Positions 8,266-17,445 are shown, numbered from the stretch's first letter. The stretch: DNA of 64,000 nt from Gammaproteobacteria bacterium (GCA_018401885.1 JAGYKB010000007.1:41542-105541), one strand, 5' to 3'. Numbers and translations are program-made. The notes: a model not told the origin generated them from the letters alone.

Positions 8266-8763
8266 TTACTTCCAGATGCTTCGTGCCTTGAGGTTAATAT
8301 CGAATTTAGCCCCTGCAGCCTGCTCAACATGAATAATAAAGGTGTCGGCGTCTGGGTGACTGTAGCCGAGGGTTTTCATTCCGCCTTCGCCGACCGCTTC
8401 GAACTTCACGCTGTTGTCGTCAATTTCCATAAGGCGCATTTTTTGCGCGCCTGGCGTGCGTGGCGACATGCCCGGATTCCACTGCTGAATGTTGAGCTCT
8501 AACGAACCGTCGACTTCTTCGATCGTGATCATCTCGAACATGCTCGTCGCATTGTCACCTGTCATTCGAACCATCGCGGCTAGTGAGCGCCCGTCAGTTC
8601 CAATCCAATTTTCTTCCAATTGATTCGGTCCTAGCGCGCCTGCCCAGTTACCCGTCATCCATGTCAGCTGTTCGATCTTCGCTTCGGGTGCGGCGAATGC
8701 CGAAACCGATGCGACTAGCGCCAAGGTTGCGAGGGCCGTGTTTGCAAATTTAGTCATTTTCAT
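8266..8763 (-). CDS. exported DUF6265-like protein
   Basis: Small exported protein of 165 residues. The start at 8763 is chosen because GGAG lies about 8 bases upstream and a good signal peptide follows (MKMTKFANTALATLALVASVSAFA, cut before APEA). The mature region opens LTWMTGNWAG and continues LEENWIGTDGRSLAAMVRM, LELNIQQWNPG and a late LGYSHPDADTFIIHVE. This is a lipocalin-like, beta-rich pattern seen in the DUF6265 group. Function unknown. It is the reverse-strand gene just downstream of the broken SDR gene. Confidence 0.65.
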   Translation of the reverse strand: MKMTKFANTALATLALVASVSAFAAPEAKIEQLTWMTGNWAGALGPNQLEENWIGTDGRSLAAMVRMTGDNATSMFEMITIEEVDGSLELNIQQWNPGMSPRTPGAQKMRLMEIDDNSVKFEAVGEGGMKTLGYSHPDADTFIIHVEQAAGAKFDINLKARSIWK

Positions 8764-8811
8764 TTTTATTCTCCGGGTTGGTGATTTAATTTTGACAATC
8801 AAGTGGGTCGC

Positions 8812-9623
8812 CTAATCCTGCGATTCTTCGCGCTTTCGATAAGCGTCCTCGAACTTGTCGTTGAGTCTGCGCATACCGCCAAGCCAGCGATCATAATCAT
8901 CAGTTTTTCGCCGCATATACGTTAGCACTTCGGGATGCGGTAAGACCAAGAATTCTTCTTTTTCGAGCGTCTCGATTACCGTGTTAGCGAGTTGCTCTGG
9001 CTCGAGCATACCGTCGAGTCCCGCAACGCCACCATCGCCCGCACCTACCGCAGTCATTGCAGTTCGCACGGCCTGTGGGCAAAGCGCTGACACTTTAATA
9101 CCCGATTGCCATAGGTGATCGAGAGCCACTCGGCGAAGCCGATAGCCGCGTGCTTTGTTACCGAGTACGGCGCAGAACCGACCTGGCTTAGTAGCCCGGC
9201 AGCCGAGGAAGTATTAAGCAAATAGCCCTCGCCGCGCGCGAGCATCGAGGGCAGCACGGCTCGCGCTGCAAAGACATGTGACATTACATTGATGTCCCAA
9301 ATAGACTGCCACGCCTCGGTTGAGACATTCTCGCCGCCCGCAGTAAAAATGCCGGCATTCGAGCAGAACAGATCAACATGGCCAAATTCGGCGAGCGTGG
9401 CGTCAACCAGCGCGGTCACTTCCTCCTCTTTGCCCACATTCGCGACGATGCCCCGCGCCTGGGTGAGCTCGGCAATATCGGCAACGGTTGCATCAACGCC
9501 CGCTCGATTGATATCCGACACAATGACTGCTCGAGCACCCTCTCGCGCAAAGCGCTCGCTTAGGCTTTTCCCTATTCCGCTTGCACCGCCCGTTACGACG
9601 ACGACTTTATCTTTAATTTGCAT
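8812..9623 (-). pseudogene. short-chain dehydrogenase/reductase with one -1 frameshift
   Basis: Classical SDR split into two overlapping frames. The first (9623 down to about 9105) has the Rossmann motif [10 protein letters not shown], the NAG motif (CSNAGIF), the active-site region LLNTSSAAG and YSVTK. The second (about 9110 down to 8812) continues [17 protein letters not shown] and a helical C terminus. Expected text at the join is YGN(S)GIKVS. The frames meet in the bases read on the reverse strand as GGCAATCGGGTATT, and adding a single base between AA and TCG restores one frame of about 270 residues. Everything else looks intact. A sequencing error and a true frameshift cannot be separated here. 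Confidence 0.8.
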
Positions 9624-9975
9624 GCCGCTTTCTCTTTTTTGTCTTCAATCTGGCGCCGCGGCGTCTGCGTATAAGCAGAGGCACGACAGTATGACGAAGC
9701 AGTTTACGTGGTTATTTCGAGGCGTGCAAAGCCGCCTGAAAATCCCGAAATACGCACAAATAACCTGCCTTTTAGCAGGTTGTAGGCAGTTACAATAGCC
9801 GAAGTCGAGGCAGAGCAGATCGCTGCGTCCTGTGTTATATTTAACGACTTAACACGACTCGTCGAAGCTGTCGAAGAGCAGCCGCAGAATACAAAGCTAA
9901 TTACACGAACCCATTGACACGAACCCGTCTACAAAATCCCGGGTTCAACACAGTGAACTTCAAGTGGAGAGACTC
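9624..9975. promoter_or_regulatory. 352-base divergent region before the TonB receptor
   Basis: Divergent region between the broken SDR and the receptor. It contains a hairpin AACCTGC-CTTTTA-GCAGGTT (9762-9781) without a T-run. Near the receptor it has a direct repeat ACACGAACCC (9903-9912, 9917-9926) and a 7-base inverted repeat GAACCCG/CGGGTTC (9921-9927 and 9940-9946). Promoter elements are not clear. No gene is seen. Confidence 0.4.
9903..9946. repeat. GAACCC direct and inverted repeats, candidate operator
   Basis: Three copies of GAACCC/GGGTTC within 44 bases: two direct copies inside ACACGAACCC, 14 bases apart, and one inverted copy making a perfect 7-base dyad with a 12-base spacer. 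They end 30 bases before the receptor ATG at 9976. A regulator site or leader stem is possible. Confidence 0.45.
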
Positions 9976-12044
9976 ATGGTACGCACACTTCTACATACAG
10001 GCATCGCGACAAGCCTGGCACTCATCGCCCTCTCAGCCTCTGCACAACAGGCTGCAGACGGTATAGAGGAAATCACAGTCACCTCGAATAGCCGCAAGTC
10101 TGAGGGGCTCGCTGACATCAACGCGGCAGTGTCGGTTATTGGCGAGGAAGAACTCCGCTCTATAGGTCACACACACCTACAAGAAACGCTCAACAGACTC
10201 CCAGGGGTGAGTATTCACCGCAACAATGGTCAAGAAAGCTTGACCGCGATTCGCTCACCAGTGCTCACCGGCGCCGGTGCCTGTGGCGCATTCCTCGTTG
10301 CCGAGAATGGCATACCGGTCCGCTCTAGCGGGTTCTGTAACGTAAACGAAATGTTTGATCTACACGCCGAGAACGCGTCAAGCGTCGAGGTTGTTCGCGG
10401 GCCGGGCAGCGCATTTTGGGGTTCGAATGCTGTGCATGGACTCGTCAACGTGGTGCTTCCAAAAGCCGGCGACGCTCGCCAAGTCACGCTTGAGCAAGGC
10501 CCGCGCGGCTCGCAGCGGATAAAAGCGCAGCTCGGACAAGATCAGGGGAATTTCAAACAGCTCCTGCTCGTTAACGGTACGAGCGAAGAAGGCTATCGTA
10601 CAGAAAGCGGCTTCGATCAGCAAAAACTCACCTACCTCTACAACTACACGACCAGCAACGGCTGGGAACTCGATGGCGGCATCACCCACATTAACCTCAA
10701 TCAGGAGACTGCCGGGTTCGTCACAGGTTTCGAGAGCTACAAAGGCGCCAGTCGCACAGGCAACCCAAATCCCGAAGCGTATCGCGACAGCAAAAATACG
10801 CGCGCATGGACCACTCTCACTAACACCCTAGGTGACTGGGATGTTGTGCTGACGCCCTATGTGCGCGACATCGATATGAATTTCATTCAGCATTTTTTAC
10901 CCGGCCAGCCAATTGAAGACACCGAGCACCAGAGCATTGGCTTGCAGTCCGTAGCCTTTACTGATCTCAGCAATGGTGCCGAGCTCGCCATAGGCTTCGA
11001 CGCCGAAGTCACCGATGGCTCACTCATTCAGACCCAACCGAACCCAACCGAAGGCTCGTTCTTCTTAAGAAACTCGATCCCTCAGGGTAAGCACTACGAC
11101 TATCAGGTAGACGTCGAACAGGTCGCCGCGTTCGTGAGCTACGAACAGAGCTTCCAGTCAGGCTGGGACTTGTCCCTCGGCCTGCGCGTCGAAGATACCA
11201 ACTACGAGTACGACAACGGATGATCGACGGCGCACTGATGAATTCAGCGTGAAAGCACCGCTTCGGCTGCCGTTACAACCGACCTGCAGATCGCAGCGAC
11301 AGCTTCACCAATATTTCACCGAAACTGGGCTTGAGCTATGCGCTTAACGACTCGCATAGCTTGCAATTCCGCGCGCAGCGCGGCTTCCGTGCTCCTCAGG
11401 CGAGCGAAATGTACCGCCTGCAGGAAGATCAGAATATCGCAGACCTCGACTCAGTAGAGCTCGACAGCTACGAAGTCGAGTTTAAAGGCGCAGGCGAAGG
11501 TTGGGCCTACTCCGCCGGTTATTACTTTATGGACAAGCAAAATGAGATCGTCACCAATAGCGATCGTGTGAATCTCAATAACAGCCACACACAGCATACC
11601 GGTCTCGAGTTCACGCTCGGCCTCGATCTCACTGAAACCTTGGCGTTAGCAGCGGTCTACAATTTTGCAGAGCATACCTATGAAAACTCCGAGCTCTCAG
11701 GTGGCATCGATATCCAGGGCAACAACGTTGACACAGCGCCGCGTCAGTTTGGCAATCTACGCCTGCGCTGGACACCGAGCGAGCGCATTACAAGCGAGCT
11801 CGAACTTGTCAGCATGGGCGAGTACTACTCAAACCCCGAGAATACGGCGAGCTACTCTGGTCACAACCTGCTGAATCTCCGCACGCAGTTTGCGGTCAAT
11901 GACTCGGTGCAGATCTATGCGAACATTCTGAATCTCGACAACCGCGAATACGCCGAGCGTGCAGACTGGACCTCGTTTACCGGTGACCGCTACTTCCCAG
12001 GCGAGCCACGTCGCGCGTTTATAGGTATAACGATTAACTACTAA
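9976..12044 (+). pseudogene. TonB-dependent receptor interrupted by four -1 frameshifts
   Basis: Outer-membrane TonB-dependent receptor of about 690 residues when joined. The start at 9976 has GGAGA upstream and a signal peptide (MVRTLLHTGIATSLALIALSASA). Plug features: a TonB-box-like EEITVTS, LNRLPGVSIHRNNGQ, and VEVVRGPGSAFWGSNAVHGLVNV. The barrel follows, ending EPRRAFIGITINY with the terminal aromatic. The first frame stops at 11223 after NYEYDNG. Across 11218-11265 the family text can be read in pieces, MIDG, RTDEFSV, ESTA, FGCRYNRPADRSDSF, each shifted by -1, as if four single bases were missing. From 11265 the frame is open to the end. The ligand is unknown. Confidence 0.85.
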
Positions 12045-12063
12045 TTGCAGCGCAACCTGGAAT

Positions 12064-12762
12064 ATGAAGAAGACTCTCAGCAACCTCTCTCTTAGCGAGT
12101 ACAAAAACGCTTCAAGAGAGGCGACTGAGCCCTTCGAAAAATCTGAGCAGCATCGCACTTTCGCGGCACTGCTCAGACATTTTTCGGATCCAGCAGAATC
12201 TGTAAATAAACCTACCGAACACGCCGACCCCCGCATCCATCAAGACATACTCTCACCAAGCTCGCTTCGAGCAGCGGCAGTATTAATTGCGGTTACCAAA
12301 CCAACCATGACTGATGTCAGTCGAGTAGTACTAACTCTTCGTTCCGAAAATCTCAAGTCTCATGCCGGCCAAGTAAGTCTGCCTGGCGGCACTTGTGATG
12401 CTGGGGACGATAGCGCGATCGCTACCGCATTAAGGGAGGCCGAAGAAGAAGTGGGACTTGCCCGCTCATCGGTAGAGGTCATTGGACAGATGAGCGAGAT
12501 TTCGCTCCCCTCGGGCTATCGGATCACTCCCATAGTTGGCCTTATCGATGCTGGTCTCACCTTGACGCCCTGCATCGACGAGGTCGCGGATATCTTCCAT
12601 CCGCCGCTGGATCTGCTGCTCGACCCCAGCGCTTATTCGCGCTCGACAACCCATTACCGAGGCGCCGATCGAACAATTTTCGAATTGCCCTATGAAGGTT
12701 TTCGCATTTGGGGAGCGACAGCGGCCATCCTGCATTCTCTTGCCCGGCAAGTGAGGTGCTAG
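12064..12762 (+). CDS. NUDIX hydrolase, CoA pyrophosphatase (NudL) type
   Basis: Protein of 232 residues with a NUDIX fold. The NUDIX box reads GGTCDAGDDSAIATALREAEEEVGL, broken here into its blocks: GGTCDAGD with Asp at the usual Glu position, then REAEEEVGL. The segment before it (HAGQVSLPGG) and that after (LPSGYRITPIVGLI) match coenzyme A pyrophosphatases such as NudL. These cleave CoA or acyl-CoA to 3',5'-ADP and (acyl-)phosphopantetheine. An N-terminal stretch of about 75 residues precedes the domain. The ATG lies 19 bases after the receptor stop on the same strand, so co-transcription is possible but functionally unrelated. Confidence 0.85.
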   Translation: MKKTLSNLSLSEYKNASREATEPFEKSEQHRTFAALLRHFSDPAESVNKPTEHADPRIHQDILSPSSLRAAAVLIAVTKPTMTDVSRVVLTLRSENLKSHAGQVSLPGGTCDAGDDSAIATALREAEEEVGLARSSVEVIGQMSEISLPSGYRITPIVGLIDAGLTLTPCIDEVADIFHPPLDLLLDPSAYSRSTTHYRGADRTIFELPYEGFRIWGATAAILHSLARQVRC

Positions 12763-12984
12763 CGTTGCAGTTTCTGCGCTTTATTCTGATAGAGAGCCTC
12801 ATCGGCTGCGGCCAAGAGATTGGCTGATAGTTGCTCGAGGGAGTCTTCATGCGTCGCGCAAACTGGGTTAACGAGGACTGGTTTTCCACCAGAATTTGGC
12901 ACCGAAACTCCGCTGAGATCCACGCTCGCGAAGCAAATGTCATAGACCACGGCGACCCCCTCGCCGAAACCAATTACAAGATTG
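12759..12984 (-). pseudogene. remnant of a GGDEF (diguanylate cyclase-like) domain
   Basis: On the reverse strand, right after the stop of the SLC13 transporter, an open stretch carries what looks like the second half of a GGDEF domain. It has GFGEGVAVV at the place of the GG(D/E)EF loop, a middle part around VSVPNSGG, VNPVCATHED at the place of VTVSxGVA, and a convincing end LLAAADEALYQNKAQ. The active-site loop is degenerate and no independent start or upstream half is present: the frame begins inside the transporter gene. I infer a decayed fragment. It may instead be a short expressed protein, which I consider unlikely. Confidence 0.45.
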
Positions 12985-14682
12985 CTACGGCGCGGCCCAG
13001 CTTGGGAATTCGCCAAGCACATCGAAAGCAACGTGACCTAATGTGTAAACGAAGGCTGTAACGATAATGACCGATAGGAGATCAAGCCAGAGACCGGCGA
13101 TGACCATTTTGGTGATCGGCACACGTCCAGACGCGTAGATAATTGCATTCGGCGGGGTTGAGACAGGCAGCATAAAAGCGCAGGACGCCGCGACTGTCGT
13201 CGGGATAATAAGCAACAACGGATGGACCGCTATCGCCTGCGAAAGTGAGCCCATAATCGGAAGCGCGAGTGAAATGGTGGCAACATTAGATGACACCTCG
13301 GTCAGCAGCGTGATAAATCCAACGGTGCTGAGTACTATCGCAAACGGACTCGCATCACCCAGCAAGGCCTGAAGTTGACTCGCCATATAGGTGCCAAGCC
13401 CCGACGTTGAGAACCCCTTCGCAATCGCGAGCCCACCGCCGAAGAGAAGCAAAATTCCCCATGGGACATTTTTCGTGTCTTCCCAATCCATCAAGCGGCC
13501 GCCTACGCTTTTGCTGGCAGGAATAATAAACAGAGTGAGCGCCATTGCGATAGACACAGTACCATCGTCGATGAGTGAGCTTATTGGGGCTGCACCAAAT
13601 TTTTCGAACAGCAGGTCGAGATAATAACTCCAGCCGAATATGTCGACGTCCTCTCCAAAAAGCCTCTCTTTTCGAGTCATCCACAACACCGCAACGGCAA
13701 TAAAAACGCCGCGCACTCGCCGCTCTTCCGTTGTGATTGGACCAAGCTTTTCGATTTCTTCGGCAATAAACTCTTTGCCGCTAAAAGGCGTGGTAGCCGG
13801 CAGCGGGAAAACGAACCGCGTCAGCAACACCCAACTGGCGAGGAGAAATACGAGACTCATCGGCAGGGCAAATGACATCCACGTCATAAAGGCGAATTCA
13901 GGCGCGTCTGGAAACAGTTGACCCATTTGCGTCACCAGCACGCCATTAGGAGGTGTGCCAATCAACGTTGCAACGCCGCCGATTGACGCCGAGTACGCGA
14001 TACCCAATAGCAGCGTAAGCGCAAAGTTAGGCGCTCGCGCGTCCACGTGTCCGCCAGCAAGTCGTGTCTTTTCATTGAGCTCTTCGTAAAGCAACACGAG
14101 AGACATACCCATAGGCATCATCATCATCGCGGTTGCTGTGTTGGAAAGCCACATCGATAAAAACGCCGTGGCGACCATAAAACCAAGGACAAGTCGATGC
14201 GGCTTACCACCAATGATGCGTAGAATGCTGAGGGCGATTCGCTTATGCAAATTCCATTTTTCAACCGCGGTTGCGATGATAAATCCGCCAAGATACAGGA
14301 GGATGATCCAGTCCATGTACTGCGCAGCAACGTTAGGGTACACAATATCGAGATCACTCAGTGCCACCCCCGATGGCAGACCAGCTCCCTCGGCGTCGAT
14401 AAGCCCAGCTGCCGACTGTGCGCGCCCGCGCATGATGCCGAGAAGCGGGAACAGCACGATAGGGAGAAGCGCCGTCGCGGACAGTGGAATCGCCTCAGTA
14501 ATCCACCAGATAGCCATCCAGGCAATGACTGCGGCCATTCGCGTAACCATGGGATTACTTGGATCTAGCTCGACGAACAACAACATAAAAATAAAAGCAG
14601 CCGGCCCGAGAAGGAGACCAATGCGCGACCTCAAAGGCGTTTCTACGCTCGCGTTCTCATTCAACTCTGCTTGCACTGTCAT
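12985..14682 (-). CDS. SLC13/DASS family anion:sodium symporter
   Basis: Inner-membrane transporter of 565 residues from the ATG at 14682, preceded by AGAGG at a good distance; a further in-frame ATG at 14718 is possible. It has about a dozen hydrophobic segments. Two SNT-type hairpin motifs mark the divalent-anion/sodium symporter family: WLSNTATAMMMMP in the first half and SSNVATISLALP in the second. TEAIPLSATALLPIVLFP and MLPVSTPPNAIIYASG are also typical. Substrates of the family are dicarboxylates, citrate or sulfate. It lies downstream of the peroxiredoxin gene on the same strand, separated by an 11-base inverted repeat. Confidence 0.9.
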   Translation of the reverse strand: MTVQAELNENASVETPLRSRIGLLLGPAAFIFMLLFVELDPSNPMVTRMAAVIAWMAIWWITEAIPLSATALLPIVLFPLLGIMRGRAQSAAGLIDAEGAGLPSGVALSDLDIVYPNVAAQYMDWIILLYLGGFIIATAVEKWNLHKRIALSILRIIGGKPHRLVLGFMVATAFLSMWLSNTATAMMMMPMGMSLVLLYEELNEKTRLAGGHVDARAPNFALTLLLGIAYSASIGGVATLIGTPPNGVLVTQMGQLFPDAPEFAFMTWMSFALPMSLVFLLASWVLLTRFVFPLPATTPFSGKEFIAEEIEKLGPITTEERRVRGVFIAVAVLWMTRKERLFGEDVDIFGWSYYLDLLFEKFGAAPISSLIDDGTVSIAMALTLFIIPASKSVGGRLMDWEDTKNVPWGILLLFGGGLAIAKGFSTSGLGTYMASQLQALLGDASPFAIVLSTVGFITLLTEVSSNVATISLALPIMGSLSQAIAVHPLLLIIPTTVAASCAFMLPVSTPPNAIIYASGRVPITKMVIAGLWLDLLSVIIVTAFVYTLGHVAFDVLGEFPSWAAP

Positions 14683-14745
14683 TTCCGAACCTCTGTTATT
14701 TTTATTCGCTCGTGTCATGCGATGGTCTGCTCTTCACCCTCGCAG

Positions 14746-14780
14746 CCGTTGCAAAGCACCTGACCGGCTCTTTGCAACGG
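14746..14780. repeat. perfect 11-base inverted repeat
   Basis: CCGTTGCAAAG (14746-14756) and CTTTGCAACGG (14770-14780) with a 13-base loop, located between the peroxiredoxin stop and the transporter start. There is no T-run on either side, so it may be an operator, an mRNA processing stem or a weak terminator. Confidence 0.7.
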
Positions 14781-14802
14781 AGGAGAAGTGCTCGACGGTT
14801 AG

Positions 14803-15282
14803 CTAGAGCTGCGCGAGGATCGCGTCGGCCGAACTAACTTTTATTTCGCCAGGGGCTTCGACGCCAAGATACGTCACCGTTCCGTCTTCGACAATCATGC
14901 CGAAACGCTGCGCGCGCTGCCCCATGCCAAAACCGCTTGCGTCAAGCGACAGACCGATCGCAGAAGTGAACTCGCCATTGCCGTCTGCAAGCATGACAAT
15001 CTCTTCAGCATTCTGCGCCTGCCCCCAAGCTCCCATAACGAAGGCGTCGTTAACTGACATGCAAGCAATCGTATCGACACCCTTCGCTTTGATCGCATCG
15101 GCATTCACGACGAAACCAGGCAAATGCGTCATAGAGCAGCCCGGGGTAAAGGCGCCTGGTACCGCGAAAAAGGCCACTTTTTTACCGGCAAACAAGTCTT
15201 CGCTGCTCAGCGGCTTGGGGCCTTCGCTAGTCATCACTTGAAAGCCGATCGCTGGTACTTTATCGCCCACTTGAATAGTCAT
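14803..15282 (-). CDS. peroxiredoxin, Prx5-like (redoxin)
   Basis: Thiol peroxidase of 159 residues from the ATG at 15282, which has AGGAG upstream; the frame is open further upstream without support. The signature PGAFTPGCSMTHLPG gives the peroxidatic cysteine as Cys49 in the Prx5-type TPGC context. GMGQRAQRFGMIVEDG near the end is the usual dimer/active-site Arg region. It reduces H2O2 or alkyl hydroperoxides using glutathione/glutaredoxin or thioredoxin; no glutaredoxin domain is fused here. An upstream intrinsic terminator (15349-15390) isolates it from the preceding reverse-strand gene. Confidence 0.92.
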   Translation of the reverse strand: MTIQVGDKVPAIGFQVMTSEGPKPLSSEDLFAGKKVAFFAVPGAFTPGCSMTHLPGFVVNADAIKAKGVDTIACMSVNDAFVMGAWGQAQNAEEIVMLADGNGEFTSAIGLSLDASGFGMGQRAQRFGMIVEDGTVTYLGVEAPGEIKVSSADAILAQL

Positions 15283-15348
15283 AAAAATGCTCCTGCGGCG
15301 TTTGCCGCTGTAGGGTTTATAGCTGGGTATGAATAAATTTCGCAGGAA

Positions 15349-15390
15349 TAATAACAAACAAGCCGTCTAACTGACGACAGTTAAACGGCT
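15349..15390 (-). terminator. intrinsic terminator on reverse strand
   Basis: Stem AGCCGT/ACGGCT (15361-15366, 15385-15390) continued by AACTG/CAGTT around an ACGA loop. Read on the reverse strand it is followed by TGTTTGTTATTATT. It would end transcripts of the AsmA/DUF748-like gene. Confidence 0.8.
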
Positions 15391-15479
15391 CGATGTGAGA
15401 ACTAGTCGCTTAGGCTAAGGTATAGTTTTCAGGGTATAGAGCGAACCACCGCCCTCTAGACCCTGCGTAACTCATTGGC

Positions 15480-16256
15480 CTAATTTCTCAGGTTACGCAG
15501 CCTGTTACTGAGATCTTCGACTGAGGTACCGAGCGCCTCCTCTACTTTTTCTGTTATTTGGTCTTCGATTTTTTCAACCTCCTCGCGTGCGCGGTCTTCG
15601 ACGCCCTGCCTCACTTGATCGAGACTCGGTAAATTAGCTTCGCCAATCGAGCTTAGCAGTTCTCTTATTACGACCTCGGCCGCCGCGGCTATTGACGCAC
15701 CACCGTTTGCGCCACCGATGTCTGTCAGGATAATGTCCGGCAGAACCAACTGAGTTGAGCCAAGTGCCGCAGTGACGGATAGCAGTGGTCCAAGGATTTC
15801 GACACGCCGCAGGAGAATTTTCTTAGCCGAGTCCGTCGCAGGCTCTTCTTCTGATTCTGAACCAGCATCGCTGCTTGGCAGATTAGCGAGCAGCGCCCGG
15901 AGATTGTCGCGAGTGATCTTTGTTTCGTAATTGATCTGTGGCTGGGCAAGTCTTAGCAGCTCGATCTCTATCGTGTCATCGAAAATAGAAGAGAGATTTA
16001 CCGTAGCTTCGACGGCGCCTAAAGCAATGGCAGGTCCTTCGGAGAACCCCGCGGGGTTCGCTATCGATAGACCGCGAATGCTAGATTCGCCGGTGAGGGG
16101 AGACAGCGTTACTGAATCAACTCGCACCTCGGTCTTAAACGCTGATTGTCCCGCAAACTCGATACCCGCCTTCGCCGCCGAACCAAGATAATAATAGCCA
16201 GCCCACAGAACAATAGAAATCAGCAGTACGAACGTCATAAAAATTCGTGCAATCAT
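15480..16256 (-). CDS. AsmA/DUF748-like membrane-anchored protein
   Basis: Protein of 258 residues with one N-terminal membrane segment (IFMTFVLLISIVLWAGYYYLG) and the rest probably periplasmic. The segment VDSVTLSPLTGESSIRGLSIANPAGFS is typical of the N-terminal repeats of AsmA and DUF748 proteins, which form elongated beta structures linked to outer-membrane lipid homeostasis. The C-terminal 50 residues are charged and probably coiled coil (VEDRAREEVEKIEDQITEKVEEAL). A Ser/Glu-rich linker (SSDAGSESEEEPATDS) lies in the middle. GGAGAGGAG precedes the ATG. It is the last gene of a reverse-strand run from mpl and is closed by a terminator. Exact role unknown. Confidence 0.65.
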   Translation of the reverse strand: MIARIFMTFVLLISIVLWAGYYYLGSAAKAGIEFAGQSAFKTEVRVDSVTLSPLTGESSIRGLSIANPAGFSEGPAIALGAVEATVNLSSIFDDTIEIELLRLAQPQINYETKITRDNLRALLANLPSSDAGSESEEEPATDSAKKILLRRVEILGPLLSVTAALGSTQLVLPDIILTDIGGANGGASIAAAAEVVIRELLSSIGEANLPSLDQVRQGVEDRAREEVEKIEDQITEKVEEALGTSVEDLSNRLRNLRN

Positions 16257-16386
16257 TGGCTAATCTCCTCTCCTGCCCACGCGAACGAGAGGCAAAATCC
16301 AACTCGCTTAGGCATAGATGTGATTTAAGTCTCCTTGTAGTAGACCCGAAGGAAACCAGTTTATGCTCGCCTAAACGGGGAAAATA

Positions 16387-17427
16387 CTACGGCGCCAACG
16401 GCCGACTCTCGAGACTTGCCCCGACAACACTCTCGATCCAATCCCGATGCAGACCAAGATACTCGAACACGGCGACAGCGCCATAGCTACCTTGTGTCTC
16501 CTCATTGAACGCCGCGCCGATAACTTCGCCCACGGTGATCCCTCCAAGCGCATAGCCTTCGGCGGTCTTCATGAGTGCAGGACCGCCACTGTCGCCTAGA
16601 CTAGGCATTCCCTCGAGTTTTTCAGTCGCCCCCCTATCGACGCGGGGGTCGTCGAAAAAAATACTGAGACGGTTATCCACCTGAGTAAGACGGTTGCTCG
16701 CCCGCCTAAACTTACCATCGTCACGATCACGCCCAGACAGTCCCTGCCCGGTATATCCCCATCCTAGCAAGTAGATGAGCTGACCGACCGCGACCTCGCC
16801 GTCGGCTAGTAGTATGGGCCTCGGAAAAGCGAGCGGTTCCTCAAAGTGCAACAGTGCAAGATCAACATCAGTTGACGAGGTCAGGTCGTAAAGGGGATGA
16901 ACGACGAACGCATCGATTGCTCTCGATTCATTGGCAAGCTTCACACTAAACTTTGCCTCACTCGCAAGCGTCGATTTCAATGAAGTTTGCTCTAGGCAGT
17001 GCGCTGCAGTGATCGCCCACTGAGCATGAATCAGCGTCGCAGCACAAACCTTACGAGAGCCCTGCTGTTCGAGAAAGAATACCGCTGGAAAGTCGCTCGC
17101 GTTAATCTGATAGGCGCTGTCCGCGACGTCATGCCGCGTGATGATCGCGCTAGCCTGAGAAGGCAACGCGCCAAGTGAAACACTCAATACAGACAACGCA
17201 GTACCTAAAATCCATCTGGACTGCTCAGTGTTTTTTTCGTGTTTTGCTGCGCGTGGGCGGCGCAGCGGTCTGAGATTGGGTGCCAAGCGCTTGCGGCGAG
17301 AAAGCGAAAAAAGACCAACCATGCGCCACAGCACCACACCCATCGTGACGAAGATAAACGCTAAAAGGACCGCCGCGAGCCATTCTTGCGATCCCCAGCC
17401 GTTTGTATTGATGAACTTTGCTAGCAT
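16387..17427 (-). CDS. trypsin-like (S1 family) serine protease, membrane-anchored or exported
   Basis: Protein of about 346 residues (ATG at 17427; a GTG at 17433 is equally possible). It has two hydrophobic N-terminal segments, EWLAAVLLAFIFVTMGVVLW and, after a basic stretch (SRRKRLAPNLRPLRRPR), ILGTALSVLSVSLGALPSQA. The protease domain carries the whole chymotrypsin triad: His in ITAAHCLE, Asp in STDVDLALLHFE and Ser in SLGDSGGPAL. The double hydrophobic start is unusual; the second segment looks like a signal peptide with ASA as cleavage site. It is preceded by 12 bases by the Lon-substrate-domain gene, suggesting an operon. Confidence 0.87.
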   Translation of the reverse strand: MLAKFINTNGWGSQEWLAAVLLAFIFVTMGVVLWRMVGLFSLSRRKRLAPNLRPLRRPRAAKHEKNTEQSRWILGTALSVLSVSLGALPSQASAIITRHDVADSAYQINASDFPAVFFLEQQGSRKVCAATLIHAQWAITAAHCLEQTSLKSTLASEAKFSVKLANESRAIDAFVVHPLYDLTSSTDVDLALLHFEEPLAFPRPILLADGEVAVGQLIYLLGWGYTGQGLSGRDRDDGKFRRASNRLTQVDNRLSIFFDDPRVDRGATEKLEGMPSLGDSGGPALMKTAEGYALGGITVGEVIGAAFNEETQGSYGAVAVFEYLGLHRDWIESVVGASLESRPLAP

Positions 17428-17445
17428 AAGCACGCCACAGTGGGA

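Noticed and set aside
9762..9781. Terminator hairpin AACCTGC/GCAGGTT
   Set aside because: No T-run on either side, and it lies in a divergent region with no gene ending into it.
9938..9950. GGGTTC resembling a tRNA T-loop
   Set aside because: No acceptor, D- or anticodon arms can be built around it.
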